From JACNJF01 sp050288105 (GTDB lineage: Bacteria > Pseudomonadota > Gammaproteobacteria > GCA-001735895): a stretch of DNA of 64,000 bases. The stretch is from NCBI GenBank assembly GCA_050288105.1, contig JBNKDE010000001.1, positions 62,001-126,000 on the forward strand. Direction: 5' to 3'. Position numbers and translations under genes: made by a program. Under the pieces are notes generated by a model. The model worked only from the letters and a program-made list of their open reading frames with translations, made no database searches and was not told where the DNA came from. Shown here piece after piece: positions 51,078 through 60,806 of this stretch. Within the stretch, counting starts at the first letter, position 1. The number at the start of each line of letters is the position of its first letter.

Positions 51078-52043
51078 ATGTCTAGCATCACTATGCGTGA
51101 AATGTTGGAAGCGGGCGTTCATTTTGGACATCAAACCCGTTTCTGGAACCCCAAAATGGCACCGTACATTTTCGGTGAACGTAACAAAATCCATATCATC
51201 AACCTGGAAAAATCATTACCTATGTGTAATGACGCAACTTCTTACCTGGGTAAGATTGCAGCAAAGAAAGGCAAAGTCCTGTTCGTAGGCACCAAGCGTG
51301 CTGCACGTGATGCGGTAGAGAAGGCTGCACAAAGCTGTGGTATGCCTTACGTAAATCACCGCTGGTTAGGTGGTATGTTAACCAACTTCCGTACCGTACG
51401 TCAGTCGATTCGTCGTCTGAAAGAACTGGAAGAAATGGAAGAAAAGAATTCTTACGATGTAAAAAACAAGAAAGAAATTCTCAACCTGCAACGTGAGCAG
51501 GAAAAGTTGAATAAAACGCTGGGCGGTATCAAGGAAATGAATGGCCTGCCAGACGTGCTGTTTGTTATCGACGTAGGCTACGAAAAAATCGCGGTTCAGG
51601 AAGCCACTAAACTGGGTATTCCTGTCGTTGGTGTGGTAGATACCAACAACTCTCCTAAGGATATCGAATACATCGTTCCCGGAAACGATGATTCCATGCG
51701 TGCTATTGCGCTGTATCTGCGCGTTGCTGCAGAAGCGATCAGTGATGGTAAAGCGTCAATCACTACAGCTGCGGCTGATGATGAACTGATTGAAGTGATC
51801 GAAGAGGAAGTTTCTGAAGTTGCTGTGTCAGAGAAAAAAGCAGCACCTAAAAAGGTATCGGTAACCAAAAAAGCAGAAGCAGCTGTAGAAGCTGAAGAAG
51901 ACGAAGCTGCTGCAGAAGATACTGAAGCGTCTGAAACCACGGCTGCACCTAAAAAAGTTGCAACCAAAAAAGCAGCGACTAAGAAAGCTGCGACCAAGAA
52001 GGCCGCAACCAAGAAAGCTGCTGCCAAGAAAGACGCCGAGTAA
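51078..52043 (+). CDS. rpsB: 30S ribosomal protein S2 with Lys/Ala-rich C-terminal extension
   Basis: S2 is a small-subunit protein needed for S1 binding. Residues 1-228 match normal S2 (MLEAGVHFGHQTRFWNPKM; HRWLGGMLTNFRTVRQSIRR; DTNNSPKDIEYIVPGNDD). A further 90 or so residues are unusual: an acidic stretch (EEEVSEVAV, EAEEDEAAAEDTEASE) alternating with basic segments, and then five TKKAA-type repeats. The total of 321 compares with 241 in E. coli. The ATG at 51078 has GGAG at 51065-51068; the frame start at 51057 is not used. tsf follows. Confidence 0.96.
   Translation: MSSITMREMLEAGVHFGHQTRFWNPKMAPYIFGERNKIHIINLEKSLPMCNDATSYLGKIAAKKGKVLFVGTKRAARDAVEKAAQSCGMPYVNHRWLGGMLTNFRTVRQSIRRLKELEEMEEKNSYDVKNKKEILNLQREQEKLNKTLGGIKEMNGLPDVLFVIDVGYEKIAVQEATKLGIPVVGVVDTNNSPKDIEYIVPGNDDSMRAIALYLRVAAEAISDGKASITTAAADDELIEVIEEEVSEVAVSEKKAAPKKVSVTKKAEAAVEAEEDEAAAEDTEASETTAAPKKVATKKAATKKAATKKAATKKAAAKKDAE
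51960..52040 (+). repeat. 15-bp tandem repeats coding the S2 basic tail
   Basis: About five degenerate 15-bp units (gca-acc-aaa-aaa-gca type) encode (ATKKA)n, S2 residues 295-320. Synonymous differences between units argue for maintained coding rather than a recent expansion, but the array could still change length by slippage. Confidence 0.8.
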
Positions 52044-52075
52044 TTTTTGATTCAGAATTTAAAGAGGTAAATATA

Positions 52076-52948
52076 GTGGCTATTACAGCATCTTTAGTGA
52101 AAGAGCTGCGTGAGCGAACCGGCGCAGGCATGATGGAGTGCAAGAAAGCACTGGTAGAATGCGATGGAGATATCGAAGCAGCAGCGGAGCTAATGCGTAA
52201 ATCGGGCGCAGCTAAGGCAGACAAAAAGTCTGGCCGTGTTGCTGCCGATGGCGCGGTCAAAATCAAAATCTCAGAAGATGGTCATAAGGCTGTTGTTGTT
52301 GAAATTAACAGTGAGACTGACTTTGTTGCCAAAGACGATAACTTCCAGCGCTTTGCCGATGCCGTAACCGATATCATTTTTGACCAGGAGCCTGCCGATG
52401 TTGCAGCACTGTCAGCAATGAAATCAGCTTCCGGAGAGACTGTTGAAGAAGCGCGTCAGGCATTGATTGCCAAGATTGGTGAGAACATCCAGGTAAGGCG
52501 TTTCGAGATTGTAAAATCTGACCATACCATGGTTTCCTACCAGCATGGCGCCCGTATCGGCGTTCTGGTCAATGCTTCAGCGGACAGCGAAATGTCGCGC
52601 GATATCGCTATGCACATTGCAGCGGCTAACCCCAAATATATTCAGGAAGCTGATGTCCCTGCAGAGTTTGTCGAGAAGGAGAAAGAAATCCTGATTGCGC
52701 AGGCAGAGTCTAGCGGCAAACCACGTGAAATCATTGAAAAAATGATTCAGGGGCGCCTGAAGAAATATCTGGGTGAAATCACCCTGCTGGGTCAGCCCTT
52801 TGTTAAGGACCCTGACCAGACTGTAGGCAAACTGCTTTCTTCAGCTAATGCCGTTGTGGATAGCTTCATTCGTTACGAAGTGGGTGAAGGTATCGAAAAG
52901 AAACAGGAAGACTTCGCAGCTGAAGTTATGGCCCAGGTCAAAGGCTAG
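52076..52948 (+). CDS. tsf: Translation elongation factor Ts
   Basis: EF-Ts exchanges GDP on EF-Tu. The 290-residue protein has the UBA-like start (VKELRERTGAGMMECKKALV), the core with ETDFVAKDDNFQRFA, and the coiled-coil and C-terminal modules (GRLKKYLGEITLLGQPFVKD). It starts with GTG at 52076, preceded by AAAGAGG. It is co-transcribed with rpsB and ends in a clear terminator. Confidence 0.97.
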   Translation: MAITASLVKELRERTGAGMMECKKALVECDGDIEAAAELMRKSGAAKADKKSGRVAADGAVKIKISEDGHKAVVVEINSETDFVAKDDNFQRFADAVTDIIFDQEPADVAALSAMKSASGETVEEARQALIAKIGENIQVRRFEIVKSDHTMVSYQHGARIGVLVNASADSEMSRDIAMHIAAANPKYIQEADVPAEFVEKEKEILIAQAESSGKPREIIEKMIQGRLKKYLGEITLLGQPFVKDPDQTVGKLLSSANAVVDSFIRYEVGEGIEKKQEDFAAEVMAQVKG

Positions 52949-52957
52949 TGCCATTTT

Positions 52958-52985
52958 AAAAAGGCCGCTGATGCGGCCTTTTTTT
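52958..52985 (+). terminator. Intrinsic terminator after tsf
   Basis: AAAAAGGCCGC (52958-52968), loop TGAT, GCGGCCTTTTT (52973-52983) and further Ts. It separates rpsB-tsf from pyrH, which starts 55 bp downstream. Confidence 0.93.
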
Positions 52986-53039
52986 GGTTGAAACCCTTTT
53001 CAATCAACCCCGTTTATTGTTAAACAGTCCGGACAACAC

Positions 53040-53756
53040 ATGCAAAACCTTAAATATAAACGACTGTTGGTAAAACTCAGTGGTGAAGCGCTGATGGGAC
53101 AGTACGACTTCGGTATTGATCCTCAGATGATTGCCGATATGGCCGTCGAGCTACAAAATCTGCAACAGGCAGGCGTGGAGATAGGTATCGTCATTGGCGG
53201 TGGCAATATTTTCCGCGGAGCGGGTCTGGCCAAGGCCGGGCTGGACCGTGTTGCGGGTGACCACATGGGTATGCTGGCAACCGTGATGAATTCGATAGCC
53301 CTCAAAGACGGGCTGGAGAAAAAAGGTCTGCGAGTTAGTGTCATGTCTGGTCTCACCATGCCTGAGGTTTGCGAGCCTTATACTCAACGCGCTGCACGCG
53401 CAAAGATTGCTGATGGCGAAATCGTTATTTTTGCGGGGGGGACCGGTAATCCTTATTTCACCACCGATACGGCTGCCAGCCTGCGTGCGATCGAAATCAG
53501 GGCCGACCTGATGATAAAAGCTACCAAAGTCGACGGTATTTATGATTCCGACCCGGTAAAAAATCCATCCGCAGTCAAATACGACCAGTTAACTTATCAG
53601 CAGGCCATCGATCAGCGACTGGCTGTGATGGATATCACCGCGATGGTGCTGTGTCATGAGAATGACCTGGATATGGCGGTCTGCAATATCAGTGAATCGA
53701 ATGCAATTCTGGCTCTGGCGCAGGGTAAAAACCTGGGCACCAGAGTAACTAATTAG
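53040..53756 (+). CDS. pyrH: Uridylate kinase PyrH
   Basis: PyrH phosphorylates UMP to UDP. The 238-residue protein of the amino-acid kinase fold shows RLLVKLSGEALMG, IVIGGGNIFRG, and TDTAASLRAIEIRADLMIKA. It starts the block pyrH-frr-uppS-cdsA-dxr-rseP-bamA-skp-lpxD-fabZ-lpxA. frr begins 11 bp downstream. Confidence 0.97.
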   Translation: MQNLKYKRLLVKLSGEALMGQYDFGIDPQMIADMAVELQNLQQAGVEIGIVIGGGNIFRGAGLAKAGLDRVAGDHMGMLATVMNSIALKDGLEKKGLRVSVMSGLTMPEVCEPYTQRAARAKIADGEIVIFAGGTGNPYFTTDTAASLRAIEIRADLMIKATKVDGIYDSDPVKNPSAVKYDQLTYQQAIDQRLAVMDITAMVLCHENDLDMAVCNISESNAILALAQGKNLGTRVTN

Positions 53757-53767
53757 AGGAAAACGAG

Positions 53768-54325
53768 ATGATAAATGAAATTCAAAAGGATGCCTTATCC
53801 CGTATGAATAAAAGTATCGAAGCCTATAAGGTTGAGCTGACGAAAATCCGTACCGGACGTGCTCACCCCAGCTTACTGGACCATGTTACGGTTGAATACT
53901 ATGGCAGTCAGGTGCCCATCTCACAGGCAGCAAATATCACAGCTGAAGACTCTCGTACCCTCGCTGTAACCGCCTGGGACAGCAGTATGGTATCAGCCAT
54001 AGAAAAAGCCATCATGACCTCCGACCTTGGCTTGAACCCGAACTCAGCAGGTACTGTGATTCGAGTGCCTATGCCTCCTTTAACCGAAGAGCGCCGTCGA
54101 GACCTGGTGAAAGTGGTTAAGGAATTAACCGAGAATGCTCGTGTGGCAGTGCGTAATATTCGTCGTGATGCGAATAGTGAGCTCAAGATGCTGCAAAAGG
54201 AGAAAGAGATTTCTGAAGACGACGAGCGTAAGGGGCAGGAGCTGGTACAGAAAGTGACCGATCAATCTATCGCAAAACTGGAAGAGTTGCTGCAGGAAAA
54301 AGATAAGGAACTGATGGAAATCTGA
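53768..54325 (+). CDS. frr: Ribosome recycling factor
   Basis: RRF splits post-termination ribosomes with EF-G. The 185-residue protein has the three-helix bundle and middle domain (RTGRAHPSLLDHVTVEYYGS; VRNIRRDANSELK). The length equals the E. coli protein. It follows pyrH with an AGAGGAAAACG ribosome binding site. Confidence 0.97.
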   Translation: MINEIQKDALSRMNKSIEAYKVELTKIRTGRAHPSLLDHVTVEYYGSQVPISQAANITAEDSRTLAVTAWDSSMVSAIEKAIMTSDLGLNPNSAGTVIRVPMPPLTEERRRDLVKVVKELTENARVAVRNIRRDANSELKMLQKEKEISEDDERKGQELVQKVTDQSIAKLEELLQEKDKELMEI

Positions 54326-54359
54326 TTCAGTTCAGAGCCACGGTTATTTCATCAGTTTT

Positions 54360-55106
54360 ATGCAGGATCAAAGCAGTAACGCATGCGCTATCCCTGAACA
54401 TATTGCCATCATTATGGATGGTAATGGACGCTGGGCCAAACAACGTCATATGCCCAGAACTTATGGACATAAAAAAGGCGTTGATGCCACACGGCGCTCG
54501 ATTTCTTTTTTTGCGCGCGCCGGAGTCAGGCATTTAACCCTGTTTGCGTTCAGCAGCGAAAACTGGAATCGACCAGAAGACGAGGTTTCAACCCTGATGG
54601 GATTGTTTGTCACCTCGTTGCAGAAAAATACCAAAGAGCTACATGCCAATGGTATACGCATTCGCTTTGTTGGTGATCGAAGTGCATTCAGCGATAAACT
54701 GGTTAGTCAGATAGAGGCATCGGAAACCCTAACCGCGAATAATACCCAAATGACGCTTAACGTCGCTGCCAACTATGGTGGTCAATGGGATATCGTACAG
54801 GCGGTGCAACAACTGGCTGGGCAGGTTGAACAAAAGCAGCTTAGTGCTGACCAGATCACCGCCCAGATGCTGGCATCAAGGCTGTCGCTGGCAGATTCTC
54901 CGGACCCGGATCTTTTTATTCGCACGGGTGGTGAAACCCGCATCAGTAATTTTCTGCTATGGCAACTTGCCTATAGCGAACTTTTTTTCAGCGATGTATT
55001 GTGGCCTGATTTTTCTGAACAGGAGATGCAGCTGGCGCTGGACAATTATGCCGGGCGTCAACGCCGCTTTGGTAAAACCGGTGACCAGGTTGTGCAAGCA
55101 CGTTGA
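54360..55106 (+). CDS. uppS: Undecaprenyl diphosphate synthase UppS
   Basis: UppS extends farnesyl-PP to the C55 carrier lipid used in peptidoglycan and O-antigen synthesis. The 248-residue protein has the catalytic Asp in IMDGNGRWAKQR, FAFSSENWNRP, and the RTGGETRISNFLLWQLAYSE signature. It ends 9 bp before cdsA. Confidence 0.97.
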   Translation: MQDQSSNACAIPEHIAIIMDGNGRWAKQRHMPRTYGHKKGVDATRRSISFFARAGVRHLTLFAFSSENWNRPEDEVSTLMGLFVTSLQKNTKELHANGIRIRFVGDRSAFSDKLVSQIEASETLTANNTQMTLNVAANYGGQWDIVQAVQQLAGQVEQKQLSADQITAQMLASRLSLADSPDPDLFIRTGGETRISNFLLWQLAYSELFFSDVLWPDFSEQEMQLALDNYAGRQRRFGKTGDQVVQAR

Positions 55107-55115
55107 AGGAATGAT

Positions 55116-55937
55116 ATGTTAAAGCAAAGAATTCTCACCGCTATTCCTCTCGCCCTGGTGGTGTTTGGTACTATTGTCTATCTGGATACCCAGTACGCAT
55201 CCTATCTGTTCGCCCTGATCCTGCTGGTATCCATGCTTGAGCTGGCCAAACTGGTTGGCATTCAACAGACCCTGATCCAGTGGAGTATCGCCATTGCGCT
55301 GCTTGGTGGTTTTTTCCTGCTGTTACCCCAAATGGGCATACGCGCATTGTTTTATCAGAGCTATCTGGGCTTGATATTATGGCTGTTGATCCTGTTGGGG
55401 ATGACCCAATACCAGTATTCAGGTCGCTGGAGTCAGGGCCGTCGACTGCTGACAGGACTCTTATCGGCCGCTTTGTTATGGATCTGTGTGAATGGCCTGG
55501 TGTTTATCCATGCGCATTTCGATCAGGGAGGCTGGTTGCTGATGTATCTGCTATCTCTGGTCTGGGTAGCGGATATAGGCGCTTATTTCTCTGGCAAAAA
55601 GTTTGGCAAACACAAACTGGCGCCAGGCATTAGTCCGGGTAAAACCTGGGAAGGTGTGCTGGGTGGACTGGTATTGAATATCGGGTGGATTTCTCTGGTT
55701 TATCAGCTGTCTGCTGGCTGGGGGCTGAGTTATCCCTGGTTTGTGCTGCTGGGTATACTGACTGCGGCGCTTTCGGTGGTGGGCGATCTGTATGAGAGCA
55801 TTCTCAAACGCGAAGCCGGGGTCAAGGATAGTGGCAGAATCCTGCCCGGACATGGTGGCATACTCGACCGCATTGACTCGGTAATCGCCGCTACTCCAGT
55901 GTATCTGGCCGGTATGTTTATGCTGGGAGCGCTATAG
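55116..55937 (+). CDS. cdsA: Phosphatidate cytidylyltransferase CdsA
   Basis: CdsA makes CDP-diacylglycerol, precursor of all phospholipids. The 273-residue protein has about eight transmembrane helices and the signature SILKREAGVKDSGRILPGHG followed by GILDRIDS. dxr begins immediately at 55938. Confidence 0.97.
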   Translation: MLKQRILTAIPLALVVFGTIVYLDTQYASYLFALILLVSMLELAKLVGIQQTLIQWSIAIALLGGFFLLLPQMGIRALFYQSYLGLILWLLILLGMTQYQYSGRWSQGRRLLTGLLSAALLWICVNGLVFIHAHFDQGGWLLMYLLSLVWVADIGAYFSGKKFGKHKLAPGISPGKTWEGVLGGLVLNIGWISLVYQLSAGWGLSYPWFVLLGILTAALSVVGDLYESILKREAGVKDSGRILPGHGGILDRIDSVIAATPVYLAGMFMLGAL

Positions 55938-57104
55938 ATGAACACTATCTCTATCCTGGGTGCTACCGGTTCCATAGGGCAGAGTACGCTGGATGTGATT
56001 GCGCGGCATCCTGATAAATTTCGATTATTTGCAGTTACTGCCAATACCCAGGTTGATAAAATGGCTCAAATCTGCCGCGATTATCACCCCGAAATTGCAG
56101 TGATGGCCGACGAGGCCAGTGCCAATGCCTTATATCAGCAGCTTAAGGACCTTAAAGGGATTACTGTCCTTAGTGGTGAAGCGGGCCTGATCCAGGCAGC
56201 CAGCGATACTCAGGTTGATGTTGTGATGGCTGCAATTGTTGGTTCGGTAGGGTTAATGCCTACCTTGTCTGCGGTCAGGGCCGGCAAACGAGTGCTATTG
56301 GCGAATAAGGAAAGTCTGGTGATGGCAGGGCATCTGTTTATGCGTGAGGTCGCGCAACATAATACCGAGTTATTACCGATCGACAGTGAGCATAATGCAA
56401 TATTTCAATGCCTGCCGGGCGACTATGCAAAAGGCCTGCAGCGTAAGGGGGTGAGTCGTATCCTGCTTACCGGTTCGGGCGGACCGTTTAGAGAAACGCC
56501 GCTGGATCAATTTGCCACTATCACACCTGAACAGGCTATTGCTCATCCCAACTGGAGTATGGGCCCAAAAATCTCGGTGGATTCCGCAACTATGATGAAC
56601 AAGGGGCTGGAATTGATTGAGGCGTGCTGGTTGTTTGATGTAGATGAGAGTTTCGTACAAATTGTGCTGCATCCACAAAGTATTATCCACTCGATGGTGG
56701 CTTATAATGACGGCTCTGTGCTGGCGCAGATGGGTAATCCAGACATGCGCACACCGATAGCGAATGCATTGGGCTGGCCTGAGCGAATTGAATCAGGGGT
56801 TGAACCACTTGACCTGGTTGCGGTCAGTACACTAGATTTTGCAGACGCCGATGAGCTTCGTTTTCCCTGTTTGAGGTTGGCACGTCATGCCATGCAGCAG
56901 GGCGGAACCAGTACGGCGATTGTTAATGCTGCTAATGAAAAGGCAGTTGAGGCTTTTTTACAGAATAGAGTTCCATTTACAAGGATACCTGAAATAATTG
57001 AACACACTATGGATAAAGTCACTTCACATAACAGCGATGAATTACCGCAAATCCTGCATGATGACCAGGTGGCACGCGATTTCGTTGATCAACAGTTAAG
57101 CTGA
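55938..57104 (+). CDS. dxr: 1-deoxy-D-xylulose 5-phosphate reductoisomerase Dxr
   Basis: Dxr is the second enzyme of the MEP pathway and the target of fosmidomycin. The 388-residue protein has the NADPH loop ILGATGSIGQSTLDV, LLANKESLVMAG, PIDSEHNAIFQCL and the NPNWSMGPKISVDSATM-type active site (here HPNWSMGPKISVDSATMM). Its stop shares one base with the rseP start. Confidence 0.97.
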   Translation: MNTISILGATGSIGQSTLDVIARHPDKFRLFAVTANTQVDKMAQICRDYHPEIAVMADEASANALYQQLKDLKGITVLSGEAGLIQAASDTQVDVVMAAIVGSVGLMPTLSAVRAGKRVLLANKESLVMAGHLFMREVAQHNTELLPIDSEHNAIFQCLPGDYAKGLQRKGVSRILLTGSGGPFRETPLDQFATITPEQAIAHPNWSMGPKISVDSATMMNKGLELIEACWLFDVDESFVQIVLHPQSIIHSMVAYNDGSVLAQMGNPDMRTPIANALGWPERIESGVEPLDLVAVSTLDFADADELRFPCLRLARHAMQQGGTSTAIVNAANEKAVEAFLQNRVPFTRIPEIIEHTMDKVTSHNSDELPQILHDDQVARDFVDQQLS

Positions 57105-58492
57105 TGCCTGATATGAATCTAACCACCTTCCTCACCAGTGCGCTGGCATTTATTGCCGCAATTGGAATCCTGGTTACCATTCATGAGTTTGGTCATTACT
57201 GGGTTGCACGCCTGTGCGGTGTAAAAGTGCTGCGCTTTTCAGTAGGTTTTGGTAAGCCTATCTGGATGCGAAAGGCTGGTGCGGATCAGATTGAGTACGC
57301 GCTGGCAGCGATACCCCTGGGTGGCTATGTCAAGATGCTGGATGAGCGCGAAGGCGAGGTGGCTGAGTCAGAGAAGCATCGTGCTTTTAATCGTCAAACA
57401 GTGGCGAAGCGCTTTGCGATTGTGGCCGCTGGCCCAATGTTTAATTTCATTTTCGCAATACTGGCTTATAGCCTGATGTTCATCAATGGTGTTTCCGGAT
57501 TTAAGCCTTATATCGGTGATATTAAACCCGGTAGCGTTGCGGCCCAGGCAGACCTGAGAGAGAAAGATTTGATCCTGTCTGTCAATGGTGTGACGACGCC
57601 CAGCTGGGAGAAAGCACGCTTCCAGCTGCTAAAGCAGTCAGTCGATCATCAACTTCTTAATATCGAAATCCAGCGCGCAAACTACCAGACCCGAGAAGTT
57701 ACTCTGGATATTCGCGACCAGGCTGTACTGGAAGACGAGGGTACCGATGTGCTCGAGTTGCTGGGTTTTTCCATGTGGCGTCCACAGCTACCACCAAAGA
57801 TAGATGAAGTCATCGCTGGCGGTGCGGCAGAAGCGGCAGGGATGAAAGCTGGTGATCTCATCCTGTCACTGGATGGGCAGGAGATCAAAAATGTACATCA
57901 ATGGGTGGATACCATTCGTTCGAATGCGTTAAAAACCATGCCTCTGGTGGTGTTACGTGATGGGGTTAAACGACAGCTGGAGATCACGCCCAGATCGCGC
58001 CAGGATAAGGATGAAACCATCGGCTTTATCGGGGTGCAGAATGTGGTGGAAATCCCTCAACAGACGCGCCGCGAAATGAGGTCGATAGAACAATACGGGG
58101 TGCTTGACGCGGTTGTCGAATCAGTGAAAAAGACCTGGCAGATGTCAGCGCTGACGTTGAAGGTTTTAGGTAAACTGGTGATTGGCGAAGCCAGCCTGAA
58201 AAATTTGTCGGGACCGATAACAATTGCAAAATACGCGGGCCTGTCAGCTAGCATAGGCGCCGAACAGTTTTTCTCATTTCTGGCCATTATCAGTATCAGT
58301 CTGGGGGTGTTAAATCTGCTACCCGTACCCATGCTAGATGGCGGACATTTGATGTATTACCTGATAGAGATTGTCAAGGGGAGTCCGGTTTCTGAAGCTG
58401 TCGAATCCGTGGGGCAGCGAATAGGTATGGCGGTATTGCTGATGCTCATGACGGTAGCCATCTATAACGATTTATTGCGTCTGGTGAATTAG
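57104..58492 (+). CDS. rseP: Site-2 protease RseP
   Basis: RseP cleaves anti-sigma factor RseA and signal peptides within the inner membrane. The 462-residue protein has the zinc site HEFGHYW in the first helix and two PDZ domains (about 115-290). The third metal ligand is in PVPMLDGGHLMYYLIE, with a final helix after it. A start at 57113 is also possible. bamA follows after 1 bp. Confidence 0.96.
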   Translation: MPDMNLTTFLTSALAFIAAIGILVTIHEFGHYWVARLCGVKVLRFSVGFGKPIWMRKAGADQIEYALAAIPLGGYVKMLDEREGEVAESEKHRAFNRQTVAKRFAIVAAGPMFNFIFAILAYSLMFINGVSGFKPYIGDIKPGSVAAQADLREKDLILSVNGVTTPSWEKARFQLLKQSVDHQLLNIEIQRANYQTREVTLDIRDQAVLEDEGTDVLELLGFSMWRPQLPPKIDEVIAGGAAEAAGMKAGDLILSLDGQEIKNVHQWVDTIRSNALKTMPLVVLRDGVKRQLEITPRSRQDKDETIGFIGVQNVVEIPQQTRREMRSIEQYGVLDAVVESVKKTWQMSALTLKVLGKLVIGEASLKNLSGPITIAKYAGLSASIGAEQFFSFLAIISISLGVLNLLPVPMLDGGHLMYYLIEIVKGSPVSEAVESVGQRIGMAVLLMLMTVAIYNDLLRLVN

Positions 58493-58493
58493 G

Positions 58494-60794
58494 TTGAAGT
58501 TACTCCAAGTTGTTTTATTGTGTGGCCTGTTGCTGGCTGCAAGATCTGCTTTCGCGCTGTCTTTTGTAGTCGATGATATCGAAATCAGAGGTATCAAAAA
58601 GATTTCGGTAGGCACGGTATTAAATTACCTGCCGCTTAAAGCGGGTGATACTTTTGATTACAGCAGTGCGCCATCAGTCATCAAGGAGCTGTATAAAACC
58701 GGCTTCTTCAATAATATTACCCTGCTACAGGAAAATAACTCATTGATTATCGAGGTAGAGGAGCGTCCTGCTATTGCCGAAGTGAATTTCGATGGTAATA
58801 AGGAACTCAACGATGAGGTGATGAAGGATGCATTGAAGCAGACCGGGATGACTAAAGGCAAGATATACAACCCCAAGCTGCTGGAAAAACTGGAACAGGA
58901 ATTACAGCAACTGTATTACTCGCTGGGTAAATATTCTGCACGGGTTGATGTGAAAGCGACGCAGCTTGATGCTGACCGGGTACAGGTTGATATCGAAATT
59001 TCTGAAGGTGCACCCGCCAAGATACGCAGTATCAATTTGATTGGGAACCGTGACTTTAGCGATCAGGATTTACTGGATGAGTTTAAGCTGGTGCCAACAG
59101 ATGATGCCTGGTTTGGTACGGATAAGTATTCCAGCACCAAATTATCAGGTGACCTGGAAACCCTGAAATCGTTTTATCTGGATCAGGGCTATGTTCGTTT
59201 TAATGTCGACTCCAAGCAGGTCACTATCACGCCTGACAAGAAGGATATTAATATTGCGATTAATATGCATGAAGGTGAACAGTATCGGATTAAGGAAATC
59301 AAGCTGACAGGCAACCTGATTGTGCCTGAGGAAGAGCTAAAGGCGCTCCTGACCCTGCGCAGTGGTGATGTGTTTTCACGTAAAAATATTACCGCATCAA
59401 TCAAGCTGATGAACCACAGACTGGGCGATGAAGGCTATGCCTTTGCGAATGTCAAATCGCTGCCTGAAATTGATGATGAAAACAAAACCGTCATCTTAAC
59501 CTTGCTGGTAGATCCTGGTATGAAAATGATGGTCAGGCAGATTGTATTTGAGGGCAATGCTCAGACCCGGGAAACCGTATTAAGGCGTGAGATGCGACAG
59601 TTTGAAGGTGCTCAGTACTCGCAGAGCCTGATGGATAGATCGCGTATACGCCTGCAGCGTCTGAAGTATATTAGTGCGGTGGATATGCGCAATGTGCGGG
59701 TTCCTGATCAACCGGATCAAATGGATGTGATTTTTACTGTTTCAGAACGATTCTCCGGAAGTTTTACGGTAGGTCTGGGTTATTCGCAGTCGCAGGGTGC
59801 GTTGTTTAACCTGGGTCTAACCCATGACAATATCTTTGGTTCAGGCAACCAACTGGGGTTTGTGTTTAACAATAGCTCATCTGAAGAACAGTATGAATTC
59901 AACTATGTGAATCCGTATTACACGGCTGATGGTATCAGTCGCGGGTTCAGTGCCAAATACACTCAAACCGACGCTGCTGAAGCTAATATTACCAATTATC
60001 TATGGGATAAAATCCAGCTCTCTGTGGACTATGGCATCCCCCTGTCTGAGTACCATAAAATCAATTTCAGTGTCGGCCTGGAACGCGATGACCTGTCGGT
60101 GGTAGATGCCAGCTCTGATGAAGTTAAGAACTTTATCGTTGATAACAATAAGGATATCACCTCGACAACAGGTCTAACCGGCGATACCTATGATGACGCA
60201 TACATCAGCCTGAGTTTCGCCAAGGATAGCCGTAACCGCTCGATCTTCCCGGACTCGGGTTCATTCAACAGTATCGGGATCGAGGTGCATACGGGAGACC
60301 TGGACTTCTATAAAGCCTTATACCGGCATCAAACCGTATTTCCTGTTGGCGCGGGTGTAACCTTTTCCTTTAAAGGTCGGTTAGGGTATGGTGCAGCGTA
60401 TGGTGATACGACTGATTTACCGTTTTTTACCAAATATACTGCGGGTGGTGTACGCACCGTGCGCGGCTACGACTATAACAGCCTGGGGCCGCGCGACTCC
60501 AAAGATCAGATTTTTGGGGGTAATTTTCAGGTTGTCACAAATTCCGAATTTTTACTACCGCTTGATGCTTTAGGTGGTGCAGAAAGTTTTCGCCTTGGGT
60601 TATACTTGGACGCAGGTAACGTATTTGCTGAACCCGATGACTTTGACTCTGCAGAGTTAAGAACTTCAGTTGGCGTTTCCGCTAAATGGTTTACCCTGAT
60701 AGGTCCAATCGAATTGAGTTATGCGGTTCCATTGAACGACAAACCTGGTGATGAAACTAAGAATTTTCAGTTCTCATTAGGAGCCCCGTTTTAA
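58494..60794 (+). CDS. bamA: Outer membrane protein assembly factor BamA
   Basis: BamA inserts beta-barrel proteins in the outer membrane. The 766-residue protein has a signal peptide (cleavage after about residue 21), five POTRA domains (22-420) and a 16-strand barrel. The barrel carries the conserved VRGYDYNSLGPRD region and ends in Phe (FQFSLGAPF). The start is TTG at 58494 directly after rseP. The only other in-frame choices would cut the signal peptide. Confidence 0.97.
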   Translation: MKLLQVVLLCGLLLAARSAFALSFVVDDIEIRGIKKISVGTVLNYLPLKAGDTFDYSSAPSVIKELYKTGFFNNITLLQENNSLIIEVEERPAIAEVNFDGNKELNDEVMKDALKQTGMTKGKIYNPKLLEKLEQELQQLYYSLGKYSARVDVKATQLDADRVQVDIEISEGAPAKIRSINLIGNRDFSDQDLLDEFKLVPTDDAWFGTDKYSSTKLSGDLETLKSFYLDQGYVRFNVDSKQVTITPDKKDINIAINMHEGEQYRIKEIKLTGNLIVPEEELKALLTLRSGDVFSRKNITASIKLMNHRLGDEGYAFANVKSLPEIDDENKTVILTLLVDPGMKMMVRQIVFEGNAQTRETVLRREMRQFEGAQYSQSLMDRSRIRLQRLKYISAVDMRNVRVPDQPDQMDVIFTVSERFSGSFTVGLGYSQSQGALFNLGLTHDNIFGSGNQLGFVFNNSSSEEQYEFNYVNPYYTADGISRGFSAKYTQTDAAEANITNYLWDKIQLSVDYGIPLSEYHKINFSVGLERDDLSVVDASSDEVKNFIVDNNKDITSTTGLTGDTYDDAYISLSFAKDSRNRSIFPDSGSFNSIGIEVHTGDLDFYKALYRHQTVFPVGAGVTFSFKGRLGYGAAYGDTTDLPFFTKYTAGGVRTVRGYDYNSLGPRDSKDQIFGGNFQVVTNSEFLLPLDALGGAESFRLGLYLDAGNVFAEPDDFDSAELRTSVGVSAKWFTLIGPIELSYAVPLNDKPGDETKNFQFSLGAPF

Positions 60795-60806
60795 ATTGAG
60801 GTTAGC

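Noticed and set aside
51596..52027. Long - strand reading frame opposite the end of rpsB
   Set aside because: A shadow of the Lys/Ala repeats, giving an Ala/Val/Phe repeat; not a gene.
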